From contig CP020563.1 of NCBI GenBank assembly GCA_002082585.1, forward strand, positions 2,288,001-2,352,000: DNA of 64,000 nt, in the 5' to 3' direction. The stretch is from Kitasatospora albolonga. GTDB taxonomy: Bacteria > Actinomycetota > Actinomycetes > Streptomycetales > Streptomycetaceae. This document shows, in pieces, positions 8,350 through 16,587 of the stretch (position 1 is the first letter of the stretch; each line of letters begins with the position of its first letter). Under the pieces are notes generated by a model. It was not told the DNA's origin. It ran no database searches and was given only the letters and a program-made list of their open reading frames with translations. The translations under genes and the position numbers were made by a program.

Positions 8350-8697
8350 GGTGGCCTCCTGGCCGTGGAGAACAGGACCCTGAGGACCTACCCAGACCTG
8401 GCATGCGCAGACCTGGACGTGACCCACCCGTCACACATGGCGTCATGACGGGCGTACGCCTTCGGAATGACGGCGTACACCTTCGGACAACGAGCCCAAC
8501 GTGCTGTGGGTCACATTCCGTTCCCCCGTGCGGCGGGTATGGACCGTTTTCGGCCACTCCCACCGGCCACACCAGCCCCACCGAGCGCGAAGGCGTCACG
8601 ATTCCCGGCAAATCCGACAGAACAGCCACGCGCATTGACACCCTCGCGCCCGGGTGGTGGGCTCGGACCCCACCAGGTCCTTTCGAGGGAGCGCGAC
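8350..8697. promoter_or_regulatory. Divergent promoter region between the malQ leader gene and the GH84 gene
   Basis: No gene is supported in this 348-base stretch. It holds a 16-bp direct repeat, ggcgtacgccttcgga (8451-8466) and ggcgtacaccttcgga (8472-8487), one mismatch, spaced 21 bp, that is two helical turns. The 8-bp palindrome GTCATGAC (8443-8450) is immediately upstream. These are plausible operator half-sites for the secreted hydrolase or the malQ transcript. Confidence 0.4.
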
Positions 8698-11697
8698 GTG
8701 CGGTTCGGGCGCAGAAAGCAGGCCACGGCCGTGGCCGTAGCCGTGATCGGCGGGCTGCTGGGCCCCCTCGCCCCGGCCGCGACCGCCGCCCCGGCCGACC
8801 CCGGGAAACCCCCCGCCACCTCGCCCGACCGGGCCGTCGGCGCCCAGGTGCCGTCCGTGTGGCCCCGGCCCCAGAGCATCAAGAGCACCGGGCCCGCGCT
8901 GCCCCTCGGTACCGAAGCCACCGTCGTCGCATCGGCCGACGCCGATCCGTACGCCGTGGAACAGCTCCGCTCCCTGCTGCGCGCGGCCGGTGTCACGACC
9001 GTGCACGAGAGCCTGCCGGGGCGCGGCCCCCTGATCCGCGTCGGCGGCCCGGGCGCCGGGGAGGCGCTGCGGGCGCTGCGCGCGCCCGACCGCGCCGACC
9101 TGCCGTCGGGCGGCTACCGGATCGCGTCGGGCGAGGTCGCCGGGCGCGCCACCGTCGCCCTGGACGGGCTCGGCGAAGACGGCCTGTTCCATGCGGTCCA
9201 GACCCTGCGTCAGCTGGTGAGCGGCGGGGCCGTGGCCGGGGTCGTGGTGCGGGACTGGCCGGGTACGGCCGTACGCGGCATGGCCGAGGGCTTCTACGGA
9301 CAGCCCTGGACCCAGGAGGAGCGGCTCGCGCAGATCGCCTTCATGGGCCGCACCAAGCAGAACCGGTACCTCTACGCGGCGGGCGACGACCCCTACCGGC
9401 TGGCCCGCTGGCGCGAGCCGTATCCGGCCGAACGGCGTGCCGACTTCCGGGCGCTGGCGGAGAGGGCACGCGCCGAGCATGTGACGCTCGGCTGGGCCGT
9501 CTCCCCGGGCCAGGCCATGTGCATGGCCTCCGACCGGGACGTCCGGGCGCTGACGAAGAAGATCGACGGGATGTGGGCGCTGGGGGTGCGGGTCTTCCAG
9601 CTCCAGTTCCAGGACGTCAGCTACAGCGAGTGGCACTGCGACCTGGACGCCGAGACGTTCGGCAACGGCCCCGGGGCGGCGGCCCGCGCGCAGGCCCGGG
9701 TGGCCGGTGCGGTCGCCCGGCACCTGGAGGAGCGCCATCCGGGCGCGGCGCCGCTGTCGGTGCTGCCGACGGAGTTCTACCAGGACGGGGCGACCGACTA
9801 CCGCACGGCGCTCGCCGCCGAGCTGGACGACCGGGTGCAGGTGGCCTGGACCGGCGTCGGGGTCGTACCGAAGACCATCACCGGGGGCGAGCTGGCCGGG
9901 GCGCGGGCCGCGTTCGGCCATCCGCTGGTGACGATGGACAACTACCCGGTCAACGACTACGCCCAGGACCGGATCTTCCTGGGTCCGTACACCGGCCGGG
10001 ACCCGGCGGTGGCGAGCGGTTCGGCGGCGCTGCTGGCCAATGCGATGGAGCAGGCGTCCGCCTCGCGCATCCCGCTGTTCACCGCCGCCGACTTCGCCTG
10101 GAACCCGAAGGGGTACCGCCCCCAGGAGTCCTGGCAGGCGGCGATCGACGACCTCGCGGGCGGCGACGCGCAGGCCCGGGACGCGCTGCGGGCGCTCGCG
10201 GGCAACAGCGCGGACTCGGTGCTCGGCGCGGAGGAGTCCGCCTATCTCCAGCCCCTGTTCGCCGCCTTCTGGCAGTCCCGGGCGGCCGCCGCCCCGGTCC
10301 GCGACCGGGCGGCGCGCGAGCTGCGGGCGGCCTTCACCGTGATGCGGCAGGCGCCCGAACGGCTCGCCACCCCCGCCGAGGGGCGGCTCGCCGACGAGGT
10401 GCGCCCGTGGACCGAGCAGCTGGCCCGCTACGGCCGCGCCGGTGAGCTGGCCGTGGACCTGCTCCAGGCGCAGGCGGGCGGCGACGGGGCGGGTGCCTGG
10501 CGGGCGCAGCTGGCGCTGGAGCCGCTGCGCCGGGAGATCGCGGCCGGGCGGGCGACGGTCGGCAAGGGTGTGCTCGATCCCTTCCTGGACCGGGCCCAGA
10601 AGGCGGCCGACGGCTGGAACGGCGTCGACCGCGCCGCGGGCCGGGTCACCAAGGACAGCACCAGCTATACGGTCCGTCTCGACCGGGCCCGCCCGGTGGA
10701 CGCCGTGACGGCGCTCGCCGAGCCCGGTCCCGCCCTCGCGGGCGCGGTCGTCGAGGCCCATGTGCCGGGCGAGGGCTGGCGGCCGCTGGGGCAGCTGTCG
10801 CCGACCGGCTGGACCCAGACCGCCGCGAAGGGGCTGCGCGCGGACGCCGTGCGGGTCACCGTCCCCGAAGGCGCCCGCACCACCCGCCCGTCCTACCTGA
10901 GCCCCAGCCTGCCGCCGCCCCCCTCGGTGCTGACGGCCGCCCCCCGGCTGCGCGCCCTGGTGCCGTGGTTCGGCGACGAGCCCGCCGCGACGCTGGACCT
11001 GGCACGCGGCGAGACGGACGCGGAGATCGGCGGGGAGCCGCAGCGGGCCGTGGCGCGGCTGGCCGGACGGCGGCCGGCCGAGGTGAAGGGCTCGCTGACC
11101 GCGAAGGCCCCCAAGGGCATCGAGGTGCGGGTCCCGAAGCGGACGACCGTGCCGCGCGGATCGCTGACGTCGGTGCCGGTGGACATCACCGTTCCGGCGG
11201 ACACCCCGGCGGGTGAGTACGAGGTCCCGCTGGCCTTCGGCGGCCAGGAGTCCACCCTGACCGTGCGGGCCTTCCCGCGTACAGGGGGCCCGGATCTGGC
11301 CCGTACGGCCACGGTCTCCTCGTCCGCCGACGAGACCCCGGACTTCCCCGCGTCGGCGGCCTCCGACGGCGATCCGGCCACCCGGTGGTCCTCACCGGCC
11401 GAGGACGGCGCGTGGTGGCAGGCCGAGCTCGCGGAGCCGGTGCGGCTGGGGCAGGTGGTGCTGTCCTGGCAGGACGCGTACGCCGCCCGCTACCGCATAC
11501 AGGTCTCCGCCGACGGCCGCACCTGGCGCACCGCCGCGACCGTCCCGGAGGGCCGGGGCGGGCGGGAGTCGGTGCGGATGGACGCGAAGGACACCCGGTT
11601 CATCCGGGTGCAGGGCGAGCGCCGGGCCACCCAGTACGGCTACTCGCTCTGGTCGGTGGAGGCGTACGCGGTGGCCGAGGCCCCGCCCGAGGACTGA
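8698..11697 (+). CDS. Secreted GH84-like beta-N-acetylglucosaminidase with discoidin-type domain
   Basis: The GTG at 8698 is chosen because GAGGGAG precedes it and a clean signal peptide follows (RFGRRKQATAVAVAVIGGLLG, cleavage near TAA). The 999-residue product has a GH20b-like N-terminal domain (about 50-175), a catalytic barrel starting VRGMAEGFYGQPWTQEERL (about 190-480), a helical region, and a C-terminal F5/8 (discoidin) domain of about 120 residues. GH84 enzymes remove terminal N-acetylglucosamine by substrate-assisted catalysis using an Asp-Asp pair. Here that position reads QFQDVS: Q305-D306, so the acetamido-orienting Asp appears to be Gln. Substrate could be chitin- or glycan-derived; hyaluronidase is a common but doubtful automatic name. 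Confidence 0.85.
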   Translation: MRFGRRKQATAVAVAVIGGLLGPLAPAATAAPADPGKPPATSPDRAVGAQVPSVWPRPQSIKSTGPALPLGTEATVVASADADPYAVEQLRSLLRAAGVTTVHESLPGRGPLIRVGGPGAGEALRALRAPDRADLPSGGYRIASGEVAGRATVALDGLGEDGLFHAVQTLRQLVSGGAVAGVVVRDWPGTAVRGMAEGFYGQPWTQEERLAQIAFMGRTKQNRYLYAAGDDPYRLARWREPYPAERRADFRALAERARAEHVTLGWAVSPGQAMCMASDRDVRALTKKIDGMWALGVRVFQLQFQDVSYSEWHCDLDAETFGNGPGAAARAQARVAGAVARHLEERHPGAAPLSVLPTEFYQDGATDYRTALAAELDDRVQVAWTGVGVVPKTITGGELAGARAAFGHPLVTMDNYPVNDYAQDRIFLGPYTGRDPAVASGSAALLANAMEQASASRIPLFTAADFAWNPKGYRPQESWQAAIDDLAGGDAQARDALRALAGNSADSVLGAEESAYLQPLFAAFWQSRAAAAPVRDRAARELRAAFTVMRQAPERLATPAEGRLADEVRPWTEQLARYGRAGELAVDLLQAQAGGDGAGAWRAQLALEPLRREIAAGRATVGKGVLDPFLDRAQKAADGWNGVDRAAGRVTKDSTSYTVRLDRARPVDAVTALAEPGPALAGAVVEAHVPGEGWRPLGQLSPTGWTQTAAKGLRADAVRVTVPEGARTTRPSYLSPSLPPPPSVLTAAPRLRALVPWFGDEPAATLDLARGETDAEIGGEPQRAVARLAGRRPAEVKGSLTAKAPKGIEVRVPKRTTVPRGSLTSVPVDITVPADTPAGEYEVPLAFGGQESTLTVRAFPRTGGPDLARTATVSSSADETPDFPASAASDGDPATRWSSPAEDGAWWQAELAEPVRLGQVVLSWQDAYAARYRIQVSADGRTWRTAATVPEGRGGRESVRMDAKDTRFIRVQGERRATQYGYSLWSVEAYAVAEAPPED

Positions 11698-11836
11698 GCC
11701 GCACGGGGGACCGTACGCGCCGGGGACCGAACGCGCCGGGGACCGGTCCGTACGACGGCGGGCCTCGTACGACGGACCCACGACGGGCCCCGCCGCCCCG
11801 GCGGACGGCGTCCCGGCGGACGACGAAGGCCCGGTC

Positions 11837-12373
11837 TCAGGCGGAAACGCCGTCGATCCGGGCCATCACGTCGTCCGCGCCGAACGGTTGCAAATACGGC
11901 AGCCAGCGCGGGTCACGGTGTCCGGTCCCGATGATCCGCCAGGCCAGACCGGTCGGCGGGGCGGGCTGGTGGCGCAGCCGCCACCCGAGCTCGGGCAGAT
12001 GGCGGTCGGCCTTGACGTGGTTGCAGCGGCGGCAGGCGGCCACCACGTTGTCCCACACGTGCTGTCCGCCCCGGCTGCGGGGGATGACGTGGTCGACGCT
12101 GGTCGCGGCGGCCCCGCAGTACATGCAGCGGCCCCCGTCCCGGGCGAACAGGGCCCGGCGCGTCAGGGGGACGGGCCCCCGGTAGGGGACCCGTACGAAC
12201 CGCTTGAGCCGGACCACACTGGGTGCGGGCACGGCACGGGTGGCACTGTGCAGGAAGGCGCCGGTCTCCTCCAGGCAGATCGCCTTGTTCTCGAGAACGA
12301 GAACGAGTGCGCGGCGGAGCGGTACGACGCCGAGCGGCTCGTACGACGCGTTGAGAACCAGGACGTGCGGCAC
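11837..12373 (-). CDS. HNH endonuclease family protein
   Basis: The 178-residue protein starts at a GTG (12373) with AAGGAGG seven bases upstream. An N-terminal domain of about 75 residues (VLVLNASYEPLGVVPLRRALVLVLENKA) precedes the HNH domain at about 80-130. Zinc-binding pairs CMYCG and CRRCN flank TSVDHVIPRSRGGQHVWDNVVAAC, which supplies the catalytic DH and Asn. This is the compact, widely conserved actinobacterial HNH type found outside mobile elements; its biological target is unknown. It is a single gene with a 139-base gap to the GH84 gene. Confidence 0.9.
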   Translation of the reverse strand: MPHVLVLNASYEPLGVVPLRRALVLVLENKAICLEETGAFLHSATRAVPAPSVVRLKRFVRVPYRGPVPLTRRALFARDGGRCMYCGAAATSVDHVIPRSRGGQHVWDNVVAACRRCNHVKADRHLPELGWRLRHQPAPPTGLAWRIIGTGHRDPRWLPYLQPFGADDVMARIDGVSA

Positions 12374-12687
12374 GCGGATGCCTCCTTGTACGCCGGCGGC
12401 GCGTGGCTCGCGCCGGGACGATCCGATCTCAGTCTCTCCTCATGCCTGGTCGAAGCGCCACCACGTACGGGTAACGGGCCGGGAGGATTTTTCTCACCCT
12501 CCGGCCCGGCGGACGCCCGCGCGGCCCCGGAGAGGTGCCCCACCTGGGCGGCCGCGCGCACTGTGTGATCGGCCACAGCACACCTGTCCCCGGTGAGACC
12601 CGTCTCTCTCCCGATGACGGCAACGATCCACTCCCCCGGCTTCGTTACTCTTGTCGGTCAGCCGTCGTCCCTCTGGAGGTCCTCGCC
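12374..12687. promoter_or_regulatory. Divergent promoter region with a Crp-like site
   Basis: This 314-base region separates the HNH gene and the mechanosensitive channel gene. At 12563-12576 the sequence GTGTGATCGGCCAC fits the Streptomyces Crp pattern GTG-N6-GNCAC exactly, inside a wider CTGTG...CACAG inverted repeat. A single short match in GC-rich DNA is weak evidence. Nothing else was recognised. Confidence 0.3.
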
Positions 12688-13755
12688 GTGTCCCTGTCCG
12701 TCCTGTTGGCCGCAACCCCGTCATCCGAGCCGGTCGGCTCGCTGGAGGAAGCCGCCGAACAGGCCGGGAACGCCGCGGGGTGGATCGAGGAGAACTGGTC
12801 CACCTGGCTGAGCACCGGTCTGCGGATCATGCTGATCGTGGCCGTCGCGATCACCCTGCGCTATCTGATCCGGCGCGCCCTGACCAACCTCATCGACCGG
12901 ATGAACCGCAGCGCCCAGGCGGTGGAGGGCACGGCGCTGGGCGGCCTGCTGGTGAACGCGGAGCGCAGACGGCAGCGCTCGGAGGCGATCGGCTCGGTGC
13001 TGCGGTCGGTGGCCTCGTTCATGATCATGGGCACGGCCGCGCTGATGGTGCTGGGCGCCTTCAAGATCAACCTGGCGCCGCTGCTCGCCTCGGCCGGTGT
13101 CGCGGGTGTGGCGCTCGGTTTCGGCGCCCGGAACCTGGTCACGGACTTCCTCTCCGGCGTCTTCATGATCCTGGAGGACCAGTACGGGGTCGGGGACACG
13201 ATCGACGCGGGCGTGGCCTCCGGTGAGGTCATCGAGGTGGGCCTGCGGGTCACCAAGCTGCGCGGGGACAACGGCGAGATCTGGTACGTCCGCAACGGCG
13301 AGGTGAAGCGGATAGGCAACCTCAGCCAGGGCTGGTCCACCGCCGGGGTCGATGTCACCGTGCGCCCGACGGAGAACCTGGAACACGTCCGCACGGCGAT
13401 CACCACCTGCGCCGAGGCGATGGCGAAGGAGGAGCCCTGGTCGGAGCGGCTCTGGGGCCCGGTGGAGGTGCTCGGCCTGGACGCGGTGCTGCTGGACTCC
13501 ATGACGGTCCGGGTCTCCGCGAAGACGATGCCGGGCAAGTCGACGGGCGTGGAGCGCGAGCTGCGCTGGCGCATCAAGCAGGCGCTGGACGACGCGGGCA
13601 TCCGGATGATCGGCACGGAGCAGCCCGCGGAGGACGGGGCCGCGGCGGACCCGACGGCCGGGATGGCCGCCCCCTCGGCGTACGCCTCGGCGACCTCCCC
13701 GCAGTCCCTGGCGGCGACCCCGATACCGCCGCCGGCCACCCGGCTGAACAAGTAG
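12688..13755 (+). CDS. MscS-family small-conductance mechanosensitive channel
   Basis: The GTG at 12688 follows CTGGAGG with good spacing and begins MSLSVLLAATPSSEP. The 355-residue membrane protein has transmembrane helices at about 45-65 and 105-130, then the pore helix and MscS beta domain. The signature GVAGVALGFGARNLVTDFLSGVFMILEDQYGVGDTI leads into a cytoplasmic C-terminal domain ending in a Pro/Ala-rich tail. It opens on membrane tension to release solutes under hypo-osmotic shock. It is a single-gene unit with a strong terminator 8 bases after its stop. Confidence 0.94.
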   Translation: MSLSVLLAATPSSEPVGSLEEAAEQAGNAAGWIEENWSTWLSTGLRIMLIVAVAITLRYLIRRALTNLIDRMNRSAQAVEGTALGGLLVNAERRRQRSEAIGSVLRSVASFMIMGTAALMVLGAFKINLAPLLASAGVAGVALGFGARNLVTDFLSGVFMILEDQYGVGDTIDAGVASGEVIEVGLRVTKLRGDNGEIWYVRNGEVKRIGNLSQGWSTAGVDVTVRPTENLEHVRTAITTCAEAMAKEEPWSERLWGPVEVLGLDAVLLDSMTVRVSAKTMPGKSTGVERELRWRIKQALDDAGIRMIGTEQPAEDGAAADPTAGMAAPSAYASATSPQSLAATPIPPPATRLNK

Positions 13756-13763
13756 GGCCCTGC

Positions 13764-13816
13764 CACGGACGCCCCCGCCGCCCCCGGACCTCCGGGAGGC
13801 GGCGGGGGCGTCCGTG
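13764..13816 (+). terminator. Intrinsic terminator after the MscS gene
   Basis: Perfect 19-bp arms (13764-13782 and 13798-13816) flank a 15-base loop that itself contains a small CCGGA/TCCGG stem. It lies immediately after the MscS stop codon and insulates the csn locus. Confidence 0.8.
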
Positions 13817-13897
13817 TGCGAGGTAACGCTTCGGCCGCCGGACGGGCGGTGCCCATTGACGGTCCGGTGGCCCACGCCCTACCGTCCTCCTACGGGA

Positions 13898-13912
13898 TAG
13901 GAAACTTTCCTA
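13898..13912. promoter_or_regulatory. CsnR (ROK) operator
   Basis: The 15-bp perfect palindrome TAGGAAA-C-TTTCCTA, in the context ATAGGAAACTTTCCTAAC, matches the operator type described for the ROK repressor CsnR, which controls chitosanase and the csn uptake genes in S. lividans and S. coelicolor. It lies 70 bases before the ROK gene, which indicates autoregulation. Confidence 0.85.
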
Positions 13913-13913
13913 A

Positions 13914-13965
13914 CAGAGTCCTGGCGGAGTTGTTCTGTCAGAGTTCCTGGCAGAGTTCTGACAGA
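13914..13965. repeat. Duplicated leader with inverted repeat before csnR
   Basis: A unit of about 25 bp (cagagt-cctggc-gagtt) is repeated at 13914 and 13939. The second copy overlaps a perfect inverted repeat, TCTGTCAGA (13934-13942) and TCTGACAGA (13957-13965), with a 14-base spacer. It falls between the operator and the csnR start, so it would lie in the transcript leader or form a second binding site. Confidence 0.6.
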
Positions 13966-13982
13966 GGGCGGGTGCATCCACG

Positions 13983-15188
13983 ATGACGGGAACCACTCCG
14001 GGCACACCCCGGGTGCTGCGGGCCATGAACGACCGGGCCGCCCTCGATCTGCTGCTGGAGCACGGGCCGCTCTCCCGGACCCGGATCGGGAAGCTCACCG
14101 GGCTCTCCAAGCCCACCGCGTCCCAGCTCCTGGCCCGGCTGGAGGCGGCCGGGCTGGTCGTCGCGACCGGGACCAGCGAGGGGCGGCCCGGGCCCAACGC
14201 GCAGCTCTACACGGTCAACGCGCGCGCCGCGTATGTGGCGGGGCTCGATGTGAACAGCCGGCGGATCGTGGCCGCCGTCGCGGACGTGACCGGGGCGAGC
14301 GTCGGGCAGTTCGAGCTCGCGACACCGGGGCGGCGCGCGGACGGTGTGGTGCGCCAGGTCGCCGAGGCGCTGGACGGGGCGGTGAAGGAGGCCGGGCTCA
14401 CCCGCGCCGACATCCACCGGGTCGTCATCGGCACCCCGGGCGCCTTCGACCCGGGCACCGGGCGGCTGCGGTACGCCTCGCACCTGCCCGGCTGGCACTC
14501 CCCCACCCTCCTGGAGGAGCTGGCCGCGTTCCTGCCGATGCCGGTGGAGTACGAGAACGACGTCAACCTGGTCGCCGTGGCGGAGCAGCGCCTCGGTGCG
14601 GCCCGGGGCCACGAGGACTTCGTACTCCTCTGGAACGAGGAGGGCCTCGGCGCGGCCCTCGTCATCAACGGGCGCCTGCACCGCGGCTTCACCGGCGGCG
14701 CGGGCGAGGTCGGCTTCCTGCCCGTACCCGGCACCCCCCTCGTACGCCAGGTCGTCAAGGCCAACAGCGGCGGCTTCCAGGAGCTGGCGGGCGCCCAGGC
14801 GGTGCCCCGGCTCGCGAAGACGCTCGGCATCGACGCCCCGCAGCAGCCCCACGCCAGGGCCGCCGCCGCCCTGCTGGAGCGGGCGGCGGAGGCGTACGGG
14901 CGGGACGAGGCGCTGACCGAGCTGCTGCGTCAGTACGCCCAGCGGCTCGCCACCGGCCTCGCCTCCGTCACCGCCGTCCTGGACCCCGGGCTGATCGTGC
15001 TCTCCGGCGGGGCGGTCGTGGCGGGCGGCGAGGCCCTGCGCTCCCTCATCCAGTCCGAGCTGGCCGAACTCGCCGCCTCCCGGCCCCGGCTGGTCCTCGG
15101 CGAGATCGACCGCACCCCCGTCCTGCGCGGCGCCCTGGAACGGGCGCTGGCCGACACCCGCGACGAAGTGTTCGACACCTCACGCTGA
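13983..15188 (+). CDS. csnR: ROK-family repressor of the csn genes
   Basis: The 401-residue protein has an N-terminal winged helix (about 20-75, SRTRIGKLTGLSKPTASQLLARLEAAGLV) and a C-terminal ROK sugar-kinase-like domain. The ROK zinc-site region is altered: the usual cysteine-rich motif is replaced by GAGEVGFLPVPGTPLVRQV, as in several streptomycete ROK regulators. In S. lividans CsnR represses chitosanase and the csn transport genes and is released by chitosan oligosaccharides. The operator in front of this gene and the csnEFGHK genes after it (60 bases away) support the orthology. Start ATG at 13983, with only a weak ribosome site. Confidence 0.9.
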   Translation: MTGTTPGTPRVLRAMNDRAALDLLLEHGPLSRTRIGKLTGLSKPTASQLLARLEAAGLVVATGTSEGRPGPNAQLYTVNARAAYVAGLDVNSRRIVAAVADVTGASVGQFELATPGRRADGVVRQVAEALDGAVKEAGLTRADIHRVVIGTPGAFDPGTGRLRYASHLPGWHSPTLLEELAAFLPMPVEYENDVNLVAVAEQRLGAARGHEDFVLLWNEEGLGAALVINGRLHRGFTGGAGEVGFLPVPGTPLVRQVVKANSGGFQELAGAQAVPRLAKTLGIDAPQQPHARAAAALLERAAEAYGRDEALTELLRQYAQRLATGLASVTAVLDPGLIVLSGGAVVAGGEALRSLIQSELAELAASRPRLVLGEIDRTPVLRGALERALADTRDEVFDTSR

Positions 15189-15248
15189 GCCCACCGCTTT
15201 CCCTCTCCTGCCGTCTGCCTCTTGTCCCCCGCCCCTGGGAGCTTTGTC

Positions 15249-16580
15249 ATGCGCACAAACCGTCTCACCACCACCGCTGTCGCCGTCGCCGCGCTCTCGG
15301 TGCTCACCACCGCGTGTACCGGCCAGAGCGGGACCGGGGCCACCGACGACCCGAAGGCGGAGACCACGATCAACTTCTGGCACGGCTGGAGTTCGCCCGC
15401 CGAGGTGAAGGCGGTCAAGGACAACATCGCCCGGTTCGAGAAGGCCCACCCGAACATCAAGGTCAACATCTCCGGCAACATCAACGACGACAAGCTCAAC
15501 CAGGCGCTGCGCGCGGGCGGTTCGAACGGGCCCGACGTGGTCTCCTCCTTCACCACCGCCAACGTCGGCAAGTTCTGCTCGTCGGGCGCCTTCGCCGATC
15601 TGAAGCCGTTCGTCGAGAAGTCGCGGCTGGACCTGGAGAAGACGTTCCCGAAGATCCTGCTCGACTACACCCAGTTCGAGGGCAAGCGGTGCGCCCTGCC
15701 GCTGCTCACGGACGCCTACGGCCTCTACTACAACAAGGACGCCTTCAAGAAGGCCGGGATCACCGCGCCGCCGAAGACGATGTCCGAACTGGCGAGCGTG
15801 GCGAAGAAACTGACGGTCGAGAAGGGCGACAGCTACGAGCAGCTCGGCTTCATGCCGAACTTCCACGGTTACGAGACCGTCGTCAGCCACTACATGTCCT
15901 CGTGGGACCACGCGTACTTCGACAAGGACGGCAAGTCCAACATCGCCAAGGACCCGGCGTTCGCGGAGATGTTCACGTACCAGAAGAAGCTGGTGGACAG
16001 CCTCGGCGGCTACACCAGGCTGGAGAAGTACCGCGGCACCTTCGGTGACGAGTGGAGCGCCGAGCACCCCTTCCACACCGGGCAGGTCGCCATGCAGCTG
16101 GACGGCGAGTGGCGGCTCGGGATGGCCGAGGACGCCGGGGCGGACTTCGAGATCGGGGTCGCGCCGATGCCCGTCGCCGACGACGAGGCGGACAGCTACG
16201 GCAAGGGCTACCTCTCCGGCACCGTCGTGGGCATCGCCCCGGCCAGCAAGAAGCAGAACGCCGCCTGGGAGCTGGTGAAGTACATGACCACCGACACGGA
16301 GGCGGTCGTCAACTTCTCCAACGGCATCCGCAACGTGCCCTCCACCCTGGCGGCGCTGAAGTCGCCCGACCTGAAGTTCGACCCGCGCTTCCAGACCTTC
16401 CTGGACATCGCCCAGCACCCCAAGTCCAGCACCTCCGACGGGGCCGTCAACGGAGCCGCGTACCAGCTGACCCTCCAGGACTTCGGCTACCAGTACGAGA
16501 AGGGCGCGGTGAAGGACCTCCAGGCGGGTCTGGAGAAGACCGCCAGGCAGATCGACACCGACATCGCCAAGGCCAAGTAG
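15249..16580 (+). CDS. csnE: Chitosan-oligosaccharide ABC transporter binding lipoprotein
   Basis: The protein is 443 residues from the ATG at 15249, chosen because GGGAG lies eight bases upstream and the product then opens with a lipoprotein signal peptide (RTNRLTTTAVAVAALSVLTTAC, lipobox LTTAC). It is a family 1 extracellular solute-binding protein (NFWHGWSSPAEVKAVKDNIARFE, DAYGLYYNKDAFKKAG, ADSYGKGYLSG). It captures glucosamine oligosaccharides outside the cell for the two permeases that follow. There is no ATPase gene in the cluster, so a shared ATPase such as MsiK is expected. Seven bases separate it from csnF. Confidence 0.9.
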   Translation: MRTNRLTTTAVAVAALSVLTTACTGQSGTGATDDPKAETTINFWHGWSSPAEVKAVKDNIARFEKAHPNIKVNISGNINDDKLNQALRAGGSNGPDVVSSFTTANVGKFCSSGAFADLKPFVEKSRLDLEKTFPKILLDYTQFEGKRCALPLLTDAYGLYYNKDAFKKAGITAPPKTMSELASVAKKLTVEKGDSYEQLGFMPNFHGYETVVSHYMSSWDHAYFDKDGKSNIAKDPAFAEMFTYQKKLVDSLGGYTRLEKYRGTFGDEWSAEHPFHTGQVAMQLDGEWRLGMAEDAGADFEIGVAPMPVADDEADSYGKGYLSGTVVGIAPASKKQNAAWELVKYMTTDTEAVVNFSNGIRNVPSTLAALKSPDLKFDPRFQTFLDIAQHPKSSTSDGAVNGAAYQLTLQDFGYQYEKGAVKDLQAGLEKTARQIDTDIAKAK

Positions 16581-16587
16581 CCCGCCG

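Noticed and set aside
8280..10761. Long open frames of over 700 codons on other frames and on the opposite strand of the GH84 gene
   Set aside because: They show the Arg/Gly/Pro/Ala-dominated composition typical of out-of-frame reading in GC-rich DNA, lack domains and ribosome sites, and overlap a well supported gene.
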